A stretch of DNA of 64,000 bases. It comes from Isoetes taiwanensis. Taxonomy: Eukaryota > Streptophyta > Lycopodiopsida > Isoetales > Isoetaceae. This document shows, one piece after another, positions 34,619 through 47,034 of the stretch (its first letter is position 1; every line of letters starts with the position of its first letter). Below the pieces are notes generated by a model that was given only the letters and a program-made list of their open reading frames with translations, was not told where the DNA came from and did not search any database. A program made the position numbers and the translations under genes. The stretch is taken from NCBI GenBank assembly GCA_021234155.1, contig JAJEKV010000060.1:1054001-1118000 (forward strand). The letters run 5' to 3'.

Positions 34619-35719
34619 TTGCAGAAATTTGAGACGAAGGATATCCAGCAGTTATCCACGCCTCGATCAGTTATGAGACTGCAAGATACCTCCCGGGTGC
34701 ACCTAGAATTCACCCCATTAGATACTTCAAAGTTAATCCCAGCTGTTGACAGCGGGGATAATCCAAAACGAAATTTGGATAGTGAACTCAATGCAGTCGT
34801 GGCAAGTAACTACCAATGCCACATACCTCATTTCCATTGTGTTATAGAGATAAATGCTACTGCAAGCCATCACGACAAGATTCCCAGTGCATCTGTTTTA
34901 GGAGGGAAAATTAATTCCCCTGAGACTCATTTTGCACGGGATCCTGCACTAGACAAAAGTTTTGCTGCTGAACATGAGCCACAGGCAGATGCAGGTGATG
35001 AAGTTGACAAAGAAATCCTGGATCCTGAACAAGATGCAGTCTGCTCATCAAGTCCAATACAACCTCAACCAAGAAAAACCAAGAGGTTAACTAAAATTCT
35101 CCTTGTTCTGGATTTTAATGGGGTTTTGGGCAAGTTTTATGACTTGAAAGAGAGGATCCCTGCATCAGCTGAGCCAGAAGTGACGTTCGAGAAATTGAAC
35201 CTTCAAAAGGCAGCAGTTTCCAGGCCTGGATTACAGGAGTTCTTAGAATGGTGTTTTTCAAAATTTGAGATTGCATTGTGGTCCAGCATGACTAAGAGTA
35301 ATGTTGATTTGTTGGTGAGAAAGTTGTTGCAGGAATATAAGGGCAGATTTCTTTTTATTTGGAATCAGGATGACTGCACCAACACAAAGTTAAAAGTGGT
35401 TAATAAGCCAATTTTCCTTAAGGATCTGTCCAAAGTGTACCAGAAATACTGGAAATACCAAGTGAAAAAATTGTTGATAAATGACAACAGATATAAGGGT
35501 TCTGCCAACCATCCGAACACCATGATATGTCCAAATAGTTTTGCTCCGGATAGATTGGATTCTAATTTCCTTTTGGAGCAACTCAAACCATGGCTGGAAG
35601 GACTTCTGGCTGCAGAAAGTGTGTCTGCTTATGTGAAGGAACATCAAATGTGGAACATGTGGGATTCTGAAGAGTCGCACAACTGCATGAAAATACTCGA
35701 CAAGTATTTTCATAAATGA
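34619..35719 (+). CDS. FCP1/NIF-like HAD phosphatase domain protein (Element B)
   Basis: This 366-codon frame is intact. Residues 1..155 are low-complexity and acidic. From about 158 the FCP1-homology (NIF) fold starts: LLVLDFNGVLGK with nucleophile D165. N167 stands where classical FCP1/SCP enzymes have the second Asp. Then come IALWSSMTKSN (motif II), KDLSKVYQKYW and LLINDNRY (motif III region). Plant DxNG-type members are widespread and their activity is uncertain. Classical relatives dephosphorylate RNA polymerase II CTD. The first Met may not be the true start, as an acceptor-like site lies just upstream. The Ulp1-like frames begin 84 bp after its stop, so the two may be one split or alternatively spliced gene. 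Confidence 0.8.
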   Translation: MQKFETKDIQQLSTPRSVMRLQDTSRVHLEFTPLDTSKLIPAVDSGDNPKRNLDSELNAVVASNYQCHIPHFHCVIEINATASHHDKIPSASVLGGKINSPETHFARDPALDKSFAAEHEPQADAGDEVDKEILDPEQDAVCSSSPIQPQPRKTKRLTKILLVLDFNGVLGKFYDLKERIPASAEPEVTFEKLNLQKAAVSRPGLQEFLEWCFSKFEIALWSSMTKSNVDLLVRKLLQEYKGRFLFIWNQDDCTNTKLKVVNKPIFLKDLSKVYQKYWKYQVKKLLINDNRYKGSANHPNTMICPNSFAPDRLDSNFLLEQLKPWLEGLLAAESVSAYVKEHQMWNMWDSEESHNCMKILDKYFHK

Positions 35720-35802
35720 ATCTTGTAAAACTCTTTGAAAGTCAATTTAAGTAAAAAATTTTCTATGATATGTGTTGTACTTTTTTAATTTAAAATATTT
35801 GA

Positions 35803-36761
35803 ATGGATTGTGAGCAAATGTTCTCGTGTGTATTTAGGACTAGAGATGATAGAGCTTCGACAGTCCCTGTCTATCTAAAGCCACATACACATTTGGGAGT
35901 GGTGTTGAGTGGAACTGAAACTGTCGTGATTAGCTCCACCGACATGAAAATTTTGGAAGCTGATACGCAGTGGTTCAATGATCAATTGATCCTCCTCTTC
36001 TCAATGTGATACTTTCATCTGATTTGTGATCATCAGGATTGTGCCATCATATGTACATGTTTGCAGATACATGGAATACTACTTGATGCTTCAAGAAATG
36101 AACCATCCCTTTCATTTCTTTGACCCTCTCTTTCACTCGACATTGTCCAAGGACACGAATAGTTACAAAACAATAAGGAAACGTGTGAATCTGGATAAGT
36201 GCCAGTACATGTTCGTGTCTGCTTGTGATGGACATCACTGGACTTGTTTTCTGATCGTTCGCACAGAGATATAAACCAGGAATATATCACTTTGATAGCA
36301 TTGGCTTGCATGGCAGAAGCAGACATATTGAGAGGTTAGTGCTTGCTCATTACATTTTGCTGTTGTCACACAATGTCAACAAACTTTCAATGCAGGTTTC
36401 TGGAATTGCTTGGACATAATAATTTCATCTTTACAACCTCAGATGTTGTAAAAATTTTTAGAACTCCTCTTCAAACTGATAGTCATTCATGTGGCCCTGC
36501 CATATATTCATTTATGCACAAATTTGTGAGGGGGTACTTGAAAGGAGTGAATATATTGTTGCCTAATCTAGTAAGTTAACTCAAATACAACAGACAAACC
36601 AAACTCTATTATTGACAAAGTGTGGTTAACTGCAGGTTGTGGACATTTCAGATCAGGATCTAGTTGATGTTAGAGTGTTCATGCTTGAAATTTTAAGATC
36701 AGAAGCAACAAAAGCTGGAACTGAGAGGAACATATATGTTGGGAAGTATATAGGTGCATGA
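35803..36761 (+). pseudogene. Ulp1/SENP-type SUMO protease domain (Element B)
   Basis: Exon-like pieces give the C48 peptidase in order. QWFNDQLI (near 35970) is the WLND substrate-binding motif. DGHHWTCFLIV (about 36228..36260) carries the His and YHFDSIGLH (about 36283) the Asp. QTDSHSCGPAIY (36473..36510) carries the Gln and Cys, followed by a C-terminal exon to TGA at 36759. GT..AG introns are visible around 36333..36395 and 36577..36637. A one-base shift separates the His and Asp blocks, and the first piece ends in a stop at 36007. All triad residues survive. Related proteins cut SUMO or similar conjugates; in plant MULEs such genes occur as passengers. Confidence 0.78.
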
Positions 36762-37119
36762 GTCACCTCGTACTTTAAAATCACCATATATCTTTCTTAT
36801 GTACATAATTGTTACTGTAACCTCGATTCATTTGAATAAAAATTCATATTCAATTATATGTTCTTTGTCACAAAATAAGGCATTAAGTGTTCAAAAGAAT
36901 TCAAATCTTCAAAAGAAATCAAGACAAACTCATTTTTACAGCTGAAGCACAAAACTTCAGATGAGTCCTGAAAATTACGGAATGGTTTTACATTTCAGCC
37001 TCATCAGAAAGAACTTCGAGTAAATTCTGTAAAATTTTCTCCTAACCTAAAGGATCCAGCCTATATACAGTCTTGTTTTGACGTTTAGTTGGTGGCATGT
37101 GAAGTTTGAATGCACAGAT
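36762..37119. other. Spacer between convergent Element B genes
   Basis: AT-rich 3' ends of the two facing genes. No further ORF. Confidence 0.6.
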
Positions 37120-38078
37120 CTATGTTGTGAATACTATGCCTAAGGCGTCTTTACTGCAAATATCATAGCTGACGGTTGATCTTGCGCCCTTCTTGTAATA
37201 CATATCTTCCATGACACTATCACCGGCGAGAAACCATGTTCCATTGAGTTGGAAATCTTTCTCCACTATCCATTTTGGTTTTGTGCACATCAGAATCCAA
37301 ACTTCAGCACCCTCATCTTTCCCTTTCGGAGCAACGACAGCAAAATTATCACCAACACTAAGTGCCTCTGCTAACATCGTGGGATTGGAGAAGAACAAGG
37401 ACCTGCTAGATTTATGGTCCTCCTCAATGTCAACATGCACATTGGAGGATGGTACAATAATTTGAAGTTTCCAATCATCAACATAGTGCTTGTTCACACA
37501 ACTGTCCCACATGCCATCCAAGCAATAACTGCAGAAGCATGAAAGTTCCCTCGTGTGCAACTGCAATGGAGATTCAGGATTGAATGCATGTATACAATGG
37601 ATCTGCCTAGTGTCCAAAATCCTTTCTGCACCCCATGCTTTATTTCTATCTATATCCTCCACCTTGACTTCCCAAAAGAACCTTTTTATATTTTTCCTCT
37701 TGCTGGTTTCAGATGTGTTCATCCACTCGGATGTTCCACAAGTAAACATCTCTTCAGCAACTTCTACCACTTCATGAGCATTACCCAATTTTATGATGTT
37801 GTATTTTAATTGCGGTTGTCTTAACTATCTCTTCAACTCAACAGCCTTGCCATCGTGTTCACCTTTCCCATGGTTAGAACCAAAAAAAATTCCACATCAT
37901 ATAGGCTTCAGTGTCGTTTGTGTACCTAGCCACAAAGTAAAATGGTCTAGAAGCCTTGAATTGAGATGTTGCACCATTTGAAAACACATAATGTCTCTTT
38001 GGCACCCTTCCTTTCTGCTCCAGATATTTGTGGTGCTTCATGAAGCAGTGTTGCACGAACAAAGTATCGTGTTCCCTA
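37120..38078 (-). pseudogene. DDE-like transposase candidate, C-terminal half (Element B)
   Basis: From 38078 leftwards the frame reads REHDTLFVQHCF, then VFSNGATSQFKASRPFYFVARY, where Asn stands in the usual SDG. Then come MMWNFF and, after a one-base slip in a T run (about 37893), HGKGEHDGKAVELKR. A TAG follows, then a long open part (37788..37120) with KRFFWEVKVEDIDRNKAWG and RELSCFCSYC, a cysteine cluster. The last domain is GDNFAVVAPKGKDEGAEVW. The upstream part of this exon is on the far side of the Helitron (43729..44503). Confidence 0.75.
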
Positions 38079-38117
38079 TCTTCTTTTTTATTTTGGGAGC
38101 ATGTTGGGTTCCGTGCC

Positions 38118-38157
38118 AAGGGAACGCCGCATCTTACGCCGCATGCGGCGTTCCCTT
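38118..38157. repeat. 15-bp perfect inverted repeat near the Helitron 5' end
   Basis: AAGGGAACGCCGCAT, a 10-nt loop, then its exact complement. It lies 39 bp inside the 5' end. Confidence 0.8.
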
Positions 38158-38339
38158 CCCGCTTATGGCTCCTCATGCGGGACGCAGGCTGACAGCATTA
38201 ATTGCCAAGAATTTGAAATTGCAGTATCATGCTCTACGACTTTTGCTATAGGATTTTTGCGCTATCGCATTTTGGCGCTTCAGAATGGGCGCATTAGAAT
38301 TGCGCCAGTAAATGTTGATCTCGGTCGGATCATATGGTG

Positions 38340-41000
38340 AGTAGAACGCAACAAAAATCGGAGGGTTCTCTTGCTAAAACTAAATCTAATTATTATATTT
38401 CAGGATTCAAGCTCCTCTTGCTTTTGGAGTGTTCTTGGAAGGTAGAAGTTTATGCCATTTTATCTGCAAACAGCACGTAAGATCCATCATGAAGTTTCAG
38501 TTATCCTCATGTCTTTCACTGGTTTCATCCTTGCTTCAATGGCCCTGTTTTCCGACTATATTTTGAAGCTCTTTCCGGATTGTTGTTGAAGCTCGGCTCA
38601 AGTTCTCGCAGTCGTGACAATGAAGGGCGCTGCTTCTATAGTTAATGAAGGATTGTGGCTTCCTTCACTCTAGGTATGAACTTTCTCTATTTATCCTCCG
38701 TATGCAATAAGGATGATCCTACTCCCTTTGCAGGTAAGCAAGCTTTATGTTTGGAAGGAGGAAAAGCAGGGCGTCTCTCCAGTTCTCATTTTGGAGTGTT
38801 ACCGACATCATGTAAATGTTTGTTGCCTTTTCTCCATTTGCAAATAGCCCTATTCTCTATTTCTTTGTCTGAATTTCTCATTCTTGAATAAGCCCATTCT
38901 TGAATTGCCCTGTATTTCTTGAAGTGTAGAACGCAATGTGCAGATAGAGCTACTTAAATACTATTTAAATACTATTTAAGCAGTGTTTGGTGTTGGTCAC
39001 AATTTTCACATGTCCAAGGATTCAAACAGGTATGTACTGTTCATGTTAGCTTGCATGATCTGCAGATACTTGAAATGTCATATCGTGCATTGTCTTATGG
39101 TTGTAGATAGTGTCATCCAGCATCATGCAAAGAAACTCAGAACATGACTTGCAGGGACTATCAATATTGATTTTGGTTATGCATACGAAGATGCATCTAC
39201 TGAGCTGTGGATATCTGATACCATGTGGTCACTTAAGATTCAAATCTCCATTAGCCAGACCTGCTTTCTGCTCTAAACTGCAGTTATTACTGAGAAAGCA
39301 GGTCTCAATAAACATTTAGTCTCAAATATTGCTTTAGAGACGGGACGGTTAAAGGTGATTTGACAGCCATATCTGGCCTGCTCTGCTAATCCATTAAACC
39401 ATAACAACATTGCCCTGTAATTCTTGAAGTGTAGACTGCCTTGTGTAGATAGAGCTCCCAGGAGCTTGGTTTGTATGTACTGTTCATGCTAACTTGCATC
39501 ATCTGCCGAACTTAGAGTCATGTGGTGCACTGCCCTATGGCTGTAGATAGTATCATCCAGCATCATGCAAAAATGGGGAGAATATTGCAAGCCATTTTCT
39601 ACTTGCCGTGGTAAACAATGTGTTGATTCAAACTGCCTCTAGGTCCGTATATTTTCCATAGTAATGTTATGTTGGTTTTAAAAAGGCTTTAGGTCTGAGA
39701 GGTACATTTTTCTTAGAGTGACTGGAATAGAAAGTGTTCGGTTTCATAAATCCATCCTTCCAAAGCTAAATAGCTTGATCAATGGGTTTGGTTACTTTTG
39801 CTACAGAACATTCTATCTGCTATCAATATTGATTTTGGTTATGCATATGAAGATGCATTTACTAAAAAGCTATAGGTTGCAATTCTTGATTTCTGGATCC
39901 AATTCATCCCTTCTGCACTTTTATTCCCCTTCTGATACCATGTTGGAATGCATAGACTTTTATTCCCCCAATCAAGTTGCTGTGAAAAATCTTCATAGAG
40001 CCATTTTCAAATCATCTGAAGAGTATGGCTCTAGAGTGGGTATTTGTTTCAAAGGGTTTTTGGTGCAGAGCTTGCTTTTTTGCAAGTCTATTGGTGTAGA
40101 TCCACAGGTAAAAACCCTTTTTTCTTCTGGCATTTTCTTTCCGCATACTTCTATAGTTTCTCATTTTGTTCTTCTAAATGCTTAGAGAAAATCTTTGCGG
40201 CAATATTAACATTTGCGTGCTGGCAGAGGTTTTTGGATTTAGGAGTGCATATCCAATTCTGAAGGTTTCAAAATCATGTGTAGCTATATGTTCCATGCAC
40301 ATGGAAGACCTACATGAAATTATTATTAGTAGGCAGGTCCAATATGCAGGAGGTCACATGTTACATTTATGAAAGCAGTGAAAATTGAAGCCGAAGTGTG
40401 GAAATTGAAGCCGAAGTGAATGGCATGAGACAAGCACACCTAAGGTATGCATGCTAAATACCTCCTGGGACATATGATGTTACCCTCTTGCATTGAGCTG
40501 CGGAGATTTTGTAAACCTTTAGTAAATTGTCATGCTCTTTTTAGGCAATAGTCTTCACTTTAGTGCATAGGGTTATAAATTAGTCGGACAATGTTTCCTT
40601 CTAATTGTGCAATTTATGTCCTGATGTAATTATATTTATAAATGCAGAGATGTAGCAGCTCTAGCAGATTTCAGGGTTTGGCTTGGAAGGACCATTGTCC
40701 TAGAGAGCTTTTTTGCTCATTGTTTATCATCTGGCATAGCACGGCAGTTGTTGACATCATTTGATGGTTCAACTGTTGTGTTTCTATTTGAAGTCATGGA
40801 AGAAGCAGTTGTAAGATCCCTTTGTTGTTTGTGGTAAGAGGAGTTTATGCTATTGTGGAGTTTTTACAGGTTTTTAGACAAGATGAAAAGAAATCGAATG
40901 GAATGAAAGAAGAGGTTGCTGCCTTGCTGGATATGTAGCAGTGCCTTGGAAGATGCATTTTATTGAAGCATATGATAATTGGCAATGGTAAGCACAATTA
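38340..41000 (+). pseudogene. Captured gene fragments inside the Helitron, unidentified
   Basis: Several exon-like frames lie on the plus strand. One near 39930..40107 encodes NQVAVKNLHRAIFKSSEEYG and CFKGFLVQSLLFCKSIGVDPQ, then a CAGGTAAAAA donor. One near 40665..40812 encodes RVWLGRTIVLESFFAHC and FEVMEEAV, then a GTAAGA donor. A short one lies near 38403..38480. Phrases such as ATTGATTTTGGTTATGCATA occur twice (39166, 39827), so the fragments contain an internal duplication. I do not recognise the parent gene(s). Confidence 0.4.
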
Positions 41001-42411
41001 ATGAAGATCCAATGAAGATTGAGATGATGGGTCCAAAAGTCCAGAAAGCCCTTCATTGTATGAAAGTTGAGTCCCAAATTATCATGTGATAATATGCAGT
41101 CTTAGGGCATGACAATTAGCAGGCCAAGTAATTAAGGAAACAAAGAAAGCAACAAAAATGCTTTCAACTTTTGTTCTCCTGCCATACATAGTTGCCATTT
41201 ATTTGTAGATATATATTGTTTGTCATTTTATTATCGTAATATAATGGTTTTTAAGTTCTCTAACTCAATAGTCTTTTATCTCATTTGTTGTGAACTTGAG
41301 GCATGTGATTCACACTCTCTTTTTAACAGTTTTGATTTGTCATTTGAATGAATTTGATTGTCTGCAAGGATTTATTTCTCTATACACGCCTCTGAGTTAT
41401 TGAAATTGGATCATTTTACCTATTTGTACATGGTGCTTTTTTATAGATAAGAAGATAAATCAACAAGCTATTGCTAAGTTTTCCTTAGATGGACTTAAAG
41501 AGCGATTTGCAATGGGCAATTTACATGTGACTACTTGGAGGCTTGCATATCCTTGATTGATAAAGTCAAGGCATGAAGATCATGAAGTTTGAGTTTATAA
41601 ATCCATATATATGTAGCTTAGGGGAGCACTGCCACCTATTGCATTTATGATGTATTCTATAATACACAAAATTACGATCCAAATTTATTATGATTCTGGC
41701 TTTGTTAAGTGGTTGAACTCCACTTATAGACATGCATCTCAACCAATCTCAACATAAATGTGAGCTAAGGAGAGCATTGCCACCTATTGTATTTAGGATG
41801 TATCCTATATTATGCAAAATGACGATCCAAATCTATTATGATTCTAGCTTTCTAAGTGGTTGAACTCCACTTATAAACATGTATCTAAACATGTATCTCA
41901 AAGTAAATGCGAGATGAGGGGAGTAAATGTGAGCTTCTTGATATTGCAGAGTTTTCAATGCCCAGATATTGATTGTGTAATATTGTGTTGATGTTAGAAT
42001 CTACCTAAAGTACTTGCATCCCAATTGTCATCCAAAAACAAATATGTTATCTTGCCATGCCCCCACCCACCCCCAAAGATGGATTTATAGCCTTACGGTA
42101 CAGACATTTATGCAACTCAAGTCCCTGCGTGCTTTGAGTTAACACTCAACTGCTTATGCGGGCATTTTGAAGCACATTTACTAGAAAGATATAGGATTCT
42201 TACATAAGCTTATTACTATTCAGGAATGTCTAATGGCTTATTCAACCAACAATGCAATTCCAATGGAATTGAAGCATCAATTTATATAGACATGTGCTGG
42301 GCTTCTTGGACCTTCCTCAAATCCCAGATGTTGTAACGGCAAAATTCGCCTTTATCGAACTTAAGGAGTTGGAGACTAAAACCGAGAAAAGCAATCGCCG
42401 AGCCCAAGACG

Positions 42412-43460
42412 ATGGCCAAGGCTAGAGCATTAGTTATAGAGTTTGAGAATGTCACCTTAACGCCTAGAAGCACAACAATGGCTTCATGTTTGACACACGA
42501 GAGTGGGGAACGGCCGATGGTTGTGCCATTGGGAGCAAGTGTCGAGGCGAAGTGTTCGGGACTTGGGGATGTAGTGCAAGCCACCATTTCCTTAGTGCAG
42601 GGCGAGAGTATTGTTGCAGAGGGTGATTCAATGGAAGCAGTATTACATCGGATTCATGTTGCAAGTATGGCTCATGAAGAACCAAGTACCATTGGTGCAC
42701 GTGTTAGTATGAGAAGGATGAACCTGAGGCATGCAGAGGCATTCCAAGACGATGATGGAGATGCACCACCAACTGAGGCAATAATAAGGAGAAGGGTTGG
42801 ATTTTAAAAAAATAGCTTGGACTGATGCAAGTCTGCACTATTGCGATGCGGGAAGGATGAGCCAAAAGTGCAAGCACTGTGGAGCTTTGGAAGGATGAAG
42901 TTAATAAATTTTGTTGTTCAAATGGGAAGGTTTCATTGCCACATTTCCCGACACCTCCTCCAGCTCTCATGGACCTATACATAAGGAGGGATGAGATTGG
43001 AAATGACTTCCGATCTGGTATTAGAAAATATAATAACGCTCTTGCATTGTAGGGAGTTATGCGATAGTTGATAACACCCGCTGGCGTGTTGCTGTGTTGG
43101 AGTAAAAAAAGTTCCCCTCCAAGTATACATGCAGGGGAACTTGCTTTAGGTCAGGAGGCATAACACACATTGGTGTTTGTGATGGGAGACGGTTCCAAGG
43201 CTTGGGCATCGATCCCACATGACGCAGTTGGTGATTATGAGCTTCCTGAGTTTCTAGCAAAGTATAACATTGTTGTTGGTAGATCTGAGTCGCGCGTGTG
43301 GGACATGGTATCAGAGCATGTTTACACATTTATGTTCGCCACCATAGGCACGGCGGGAGGAGCTTCTATACCTATAAGCTTCGCAACTGAGCTTCACATC
43401 GAGCCGACAGATGTCCCTAGAGTTCTTTGGGACAGGTTCTTCATGATGTGGATCCATTGA
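42412..43460 (+). other. Open frames near the Helitron 3' end, unidentified
   Basis: The frames 42412..42807 (131 codons) and 43170..43460 (96 codons) are open but lack recognisable domains. The first is preceded by charged residues and ends in a run of arginines. They could be two parts of one captured gene. No homology is claimed. Confidence 0.3.
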
Positions 43461-43728
43461 GATTCATGGACATAACCTCTATTAGCGCCAAAAATATTTT
43501 GTATTTGCATGTAGACTCAGTATATCTGTTTAACATTTTGTTTGAACTTCATATTATGTGTGCACTTTAAAAAAAAAGTTTGTTTACTATCTATATGTGT
43601 CTATTGCATCTACACATATGTTGCCTTGGATGCATTGCACACATTCATGACATAACCACAACTAACACACATAAATGCCTTCACGCATCCACGACTAATG
43701 CCCGGCATCGCCGGGCACACGTTTCTAG

Positions 43729-44503
43729 TCATCTGATACATAGTAATGTATTTCCTTGATAATCTCATCTGCCACTGAGTCATACTGATATGTTATTTGA
43801 ACCAAAATGGTAATCTGGTTATTGACCCAGCACATCGATTGCACCTCCTCTTGTTCATTGAATGTATAGTTCTCTGCAAAATCCACTACCGAAACACATG
43901 CTCTGCTGGGAGATTCTTAAGAAGCTCCTTAAATTGTTTTGCCTGCCATTGTTTTTGCAGTGGAAAGATATTTAGACGCTCTTTCAGTTTATCTAGAAGC
44001 CCCTTGGGTTCTGTCTCATTGTACTGATGAGTCAAACTCCTACTAAAACTCGAGACGTTGTCTTTTTCATAGTCAATGTACTCCCATTTCACTTTCCTGT
44101 TACTGCCACTTTCTTCCATGGGACAGGTCTAAAACTTCTTGATTCCACACAGCTCACAATCTCCAAGGATGCACGCCTTCTTGTGAAACTCATCTAATTC
44201 ACTCTATGGACACAATATAGATCTCCACAAGCTTCCGGTACTTGCAATTTTATGCTGGTGTGCCCTGCATTGATCAAGTTCATGTGATCTACAAACATCG
44301 CAGGTGCAAGTGCAATTCTTCGGATGTTTGGTTCTCATCCCATTGAGTCCATCCACTAGCATTTGCATCCTCACGTGCTGAATGCAACAGAAACTTTTGA
44401 AGTCCTTCAATTTCACAACAAACCAGGGTTTTAGCTTCTCAAAAGCTCGAAGACGAATCTTAATTTCTGGATGTTGGTCCAGAAACTTCTTGAACAATAG
44501 CAT
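43729..44503 (-). pseudogene. DDE-like transposase candidate, middle exon (Element B)
   Basis: The exon starts after a TTTCATGCAG acceptor at 44503 with MLLFKKFLDQHPEIKIRLRA. It continues FEKLKPWFVVKLKDF and a Cys-rich NCTCTCDVC cluster. TAG codons interrupt after SILCP and KKF. The second frame (from 44119) has KGLLDKLKERLN and, after a one-base shift near 43892, VVDFAENYTF and ITILVQITY up to YYVSDD at the Helitron. Asp in DFAENY is a candidate first catalytic residue of an RNase-H fold. Confidence 0.72.
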
Positions 44504-44539
44504 CTGCATGAAATGAACACTAAACTGTTAGGATGTGTA

Positions 44540-44850
44540 TATCACACCAAACCATGCACCATACCATGCCCCACACTCATCATATTCACCAGAACAAGCA
44601 CCTTAGTGCTGTGTACATTACCACACACCACATCACACCCCACCACACACCATACACCATACACCATACACCAAATGTGTGGTGGTAGCAAGGAGTTGTA
44701 GGACATTGTGCAGGGTGGTGGAGTGTGGTGGAGTGTGGTAGTGGAGTGTGGTGGTGGGGGGTGGTGGAGTGGTGTGTTGTGGTATGATGTGGTGTGGTGG
44801 AGTGTGGTGGTGGTGGAGTGTGGTGGGGGGTGTGGTGGTGGTCGCAGTGT
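44540..44850. repeat. CCACA/GTGGT simple-repeat tract (copy 1)
   Basis: CACACCACACC-type repeats change at about 44670 into GTGGTGGAGTGT repeats, so the tract can fold back on itself. Confidence 0.8.
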
Positions 44851-45435
44851 AGTCACGTACGTAGTGTACCATACGGGTATAGTACGTCTTCTAATGTACT
44901 ATACATTTTTCGTACTTTAAGGGTTTTGCGTACTTAGTGTACGTTTTGCATGAGTTGTTATATTTGGCGTACAGTACGTAAAGTACTTATAGTACGTTGT
45001 GTACGTACACTACATTAAAAAAATATATACATATTTTTTTAAACCATACTATTAAAAAAGCATATCATTATAAGCAGAAGACCGTCTTATAGGCCTCTAA
45101 ATAGTTCAAGTTCAGAAAACAAAAATATTATAGTGGGCAATTGAAAACACCTATACTCATTGCAATAGTTTGTCTTCATAATTTCTGATCAATCTACTAG
45201 TCTGACCAGAAACATAGTAGTCTTATAAGCAGTCCAACACATAGTTCTGATTTGTCACCTTTTTATCCTATTTCGTCTGACATAAAAAATCTGCCTAGCC
45301 TGCTCTCATAAACATTTCTGAAATTCGTACACCCTGATAATAATTACATTATCCTTCTAATCATTAGAAAAGGATCTGGGTCCTAAATCCTGTTCCTGCG
45401 TCTGATTTTTGGCGTTTCATTCTCAAACGAACAAG

Positions 45436-45940
45436 TTCATTCTGGCAATGGTAGGGATGTTCAGAGATCACTACGGCCTACCCCGGATGAGCGAGGAGGA
45501 CATTCGGCATATGTTAAATAGGGCTCGTGACCAATCTGTGAATGTGGAAATGCGTAAATCCACCTTCTTTGCTGATTTCGAATCCATCCTAAAGCCATAC
45601 AGAGACTGGATGCTGGGCCTTCAATGGCTATGCTTGGGGTCAGATTGACAGGAAGTGAGCTCTTAGACAAGGTCCATGACCTTATGTTACATGCTGTTGC
45701 AAAGGCAGCTGGTTTATTTGTTTTCTGTCACTTGCCCGCTCTGAGTCGGCAACATCGGGAATTACTGGCAGGGTTGCGTTCTTACCACCAGGGGATGCAG
45801 GAAGCACTGGCAAACCTCATCCTATTAAATTCTGGGATGACTGCAGAAAGCTTAGATGCTTTAGTGCAGAAAACAATAATTTTGGATGCACCAGTTCTCG
45901 AGCCAGTCATACCAGCATTTCCCGCAGCAACAACTATTGA
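45436..45940 (+). other. Hypothetical ORF block, copy 1
   Basis: Two overlapping frames (45409..45648, 45624..45974) together encode FRDHYGLPRMSEEDI, then RARDQSVNVEMRKSTFFADF and HQGMQEALANLILLNSG. A one-base shift separates the halves. The protein is unrecognised. It is antisense to the Element B - strand gene and is duplicated at 47035. It may be a third Element B gene or captured DNA. Confidence 0.35.
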
Positions 45941-46129
45941 AGTCCTTCAATTTCACAACAAACCAAGGTTTTAACTTCTCAAAAGCTCGAAGACGAATCT
46001 TAATTTGTGGATGTTGGTCCTTGAACCTCATGAACAATAGCATCTGCATGAAATGAACACTAAACTGTTAGGATACCACACCAAACCATGCACCATATCA
46101 TGCCCCACACTCATCATATTCACCAGACC

Positions 46130-46860
46130 GAGCACCTTAGTGTTGTGTACGTTACCACATACCACACCACACCACACCACACCACACCACACCACACCAC
46201 ACCATGCACCACACACATCATAACCATCAAACAGACAATACTAAACTCATGCCACACCACACACCCTGAGAGTATTGCAGACCATGCACCACACATTCTA
46301 CATGTTATACACCATCCATCACACATACCATACACTAAATGTGTGGTGGTAGTAAGGAGTGGTGGGACATTGTGCAGGGTGGTGGAGTGTGGTGGTGGGA
46401 GATGGTGGGCTTCAAGTGTGGCAGTAATGGAGAATGTGGTGCATGTGGTAGTGGGAGATGGTATGTTTGAAATGTGGTGATAAATATGGTGGTAGGATAG
46501 ATGGTGGGGTGTTATGTGGTGTGGTGGTGGTGACAAATGTGGTGAACTGTGGTGGTGAGAATTGTGTGGTGGAATGTAATGGTGGTGACGAATGTGGTGG
46601 AGTGTGGTGTCCGGAGATGGTGGCCTTCTAGTGTGGTGGTAATGAAGAATGTGGTGAATGTGGTGGTGGGGGATTGTGGGGGGAGGGGTTGGGTGAGAAG
46701 GGGGTGTGGGGTGGGGTGGGGTGGGTGAGGGGGGAGAATAAATAAAATTGAATCCACACATATCATACATTTAACATGCACACACCCACATGTCGACATA
46801 AATATCACGCACCCCAAACCACACCACACCACACCATACCACACCACACATCACATCACT
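46130..46860. repeat. CCACA/GTGGT simple-repeat tract (copy 2)
   Basis: A pure ACACC run near 46155..46200 is followed by GTGGTGG-rich units to about 46730, then CCACACCACA again. It is longer than copy 1. Confidence 0.85.
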
Positions 46861-47034
46861 TTGATCCTATTTCGTCTGCCATAAAAAATCTGCCTAGCCT
46901 GCTCTCATAAAATTTCTAAAATTCGTATACCCTGATAATAATTACATTCCTTTCCTAATATTAAAGGATCTACCCACTAAATCTTGTCTCTGCACTAGAT
47001 TTTTGGTGCTCAAGCTTCCAAGTTTATTCCGGCA

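Larger units (their letters stand above)
38079..43728 (+). mobile_element. Non-autonomous Helitron (5650 bp)
   Basis: It begins TC and ends CTAG, inserted exactly between A (38078) and T (43729). A 7-bp perfect hairpin GCCCGGC-ATC-GCCGGGC (43700..43716) lies 8 bases before CTAG, as in Helitron 3' ends. Joining the flanks restores the Element B exon as YYVSDDREHDTL without gap or shift. No Rep/helicase is visible. The interior carries plus-strand gene fragments with GT donors, consistent with gene capture. Confidence 0.92.

Noticed and set aside
44542-46847. Pro/Thr/His-rich frames in the CACCA tracts
   Set aside because: Simple-repeat translations with no coding bias.
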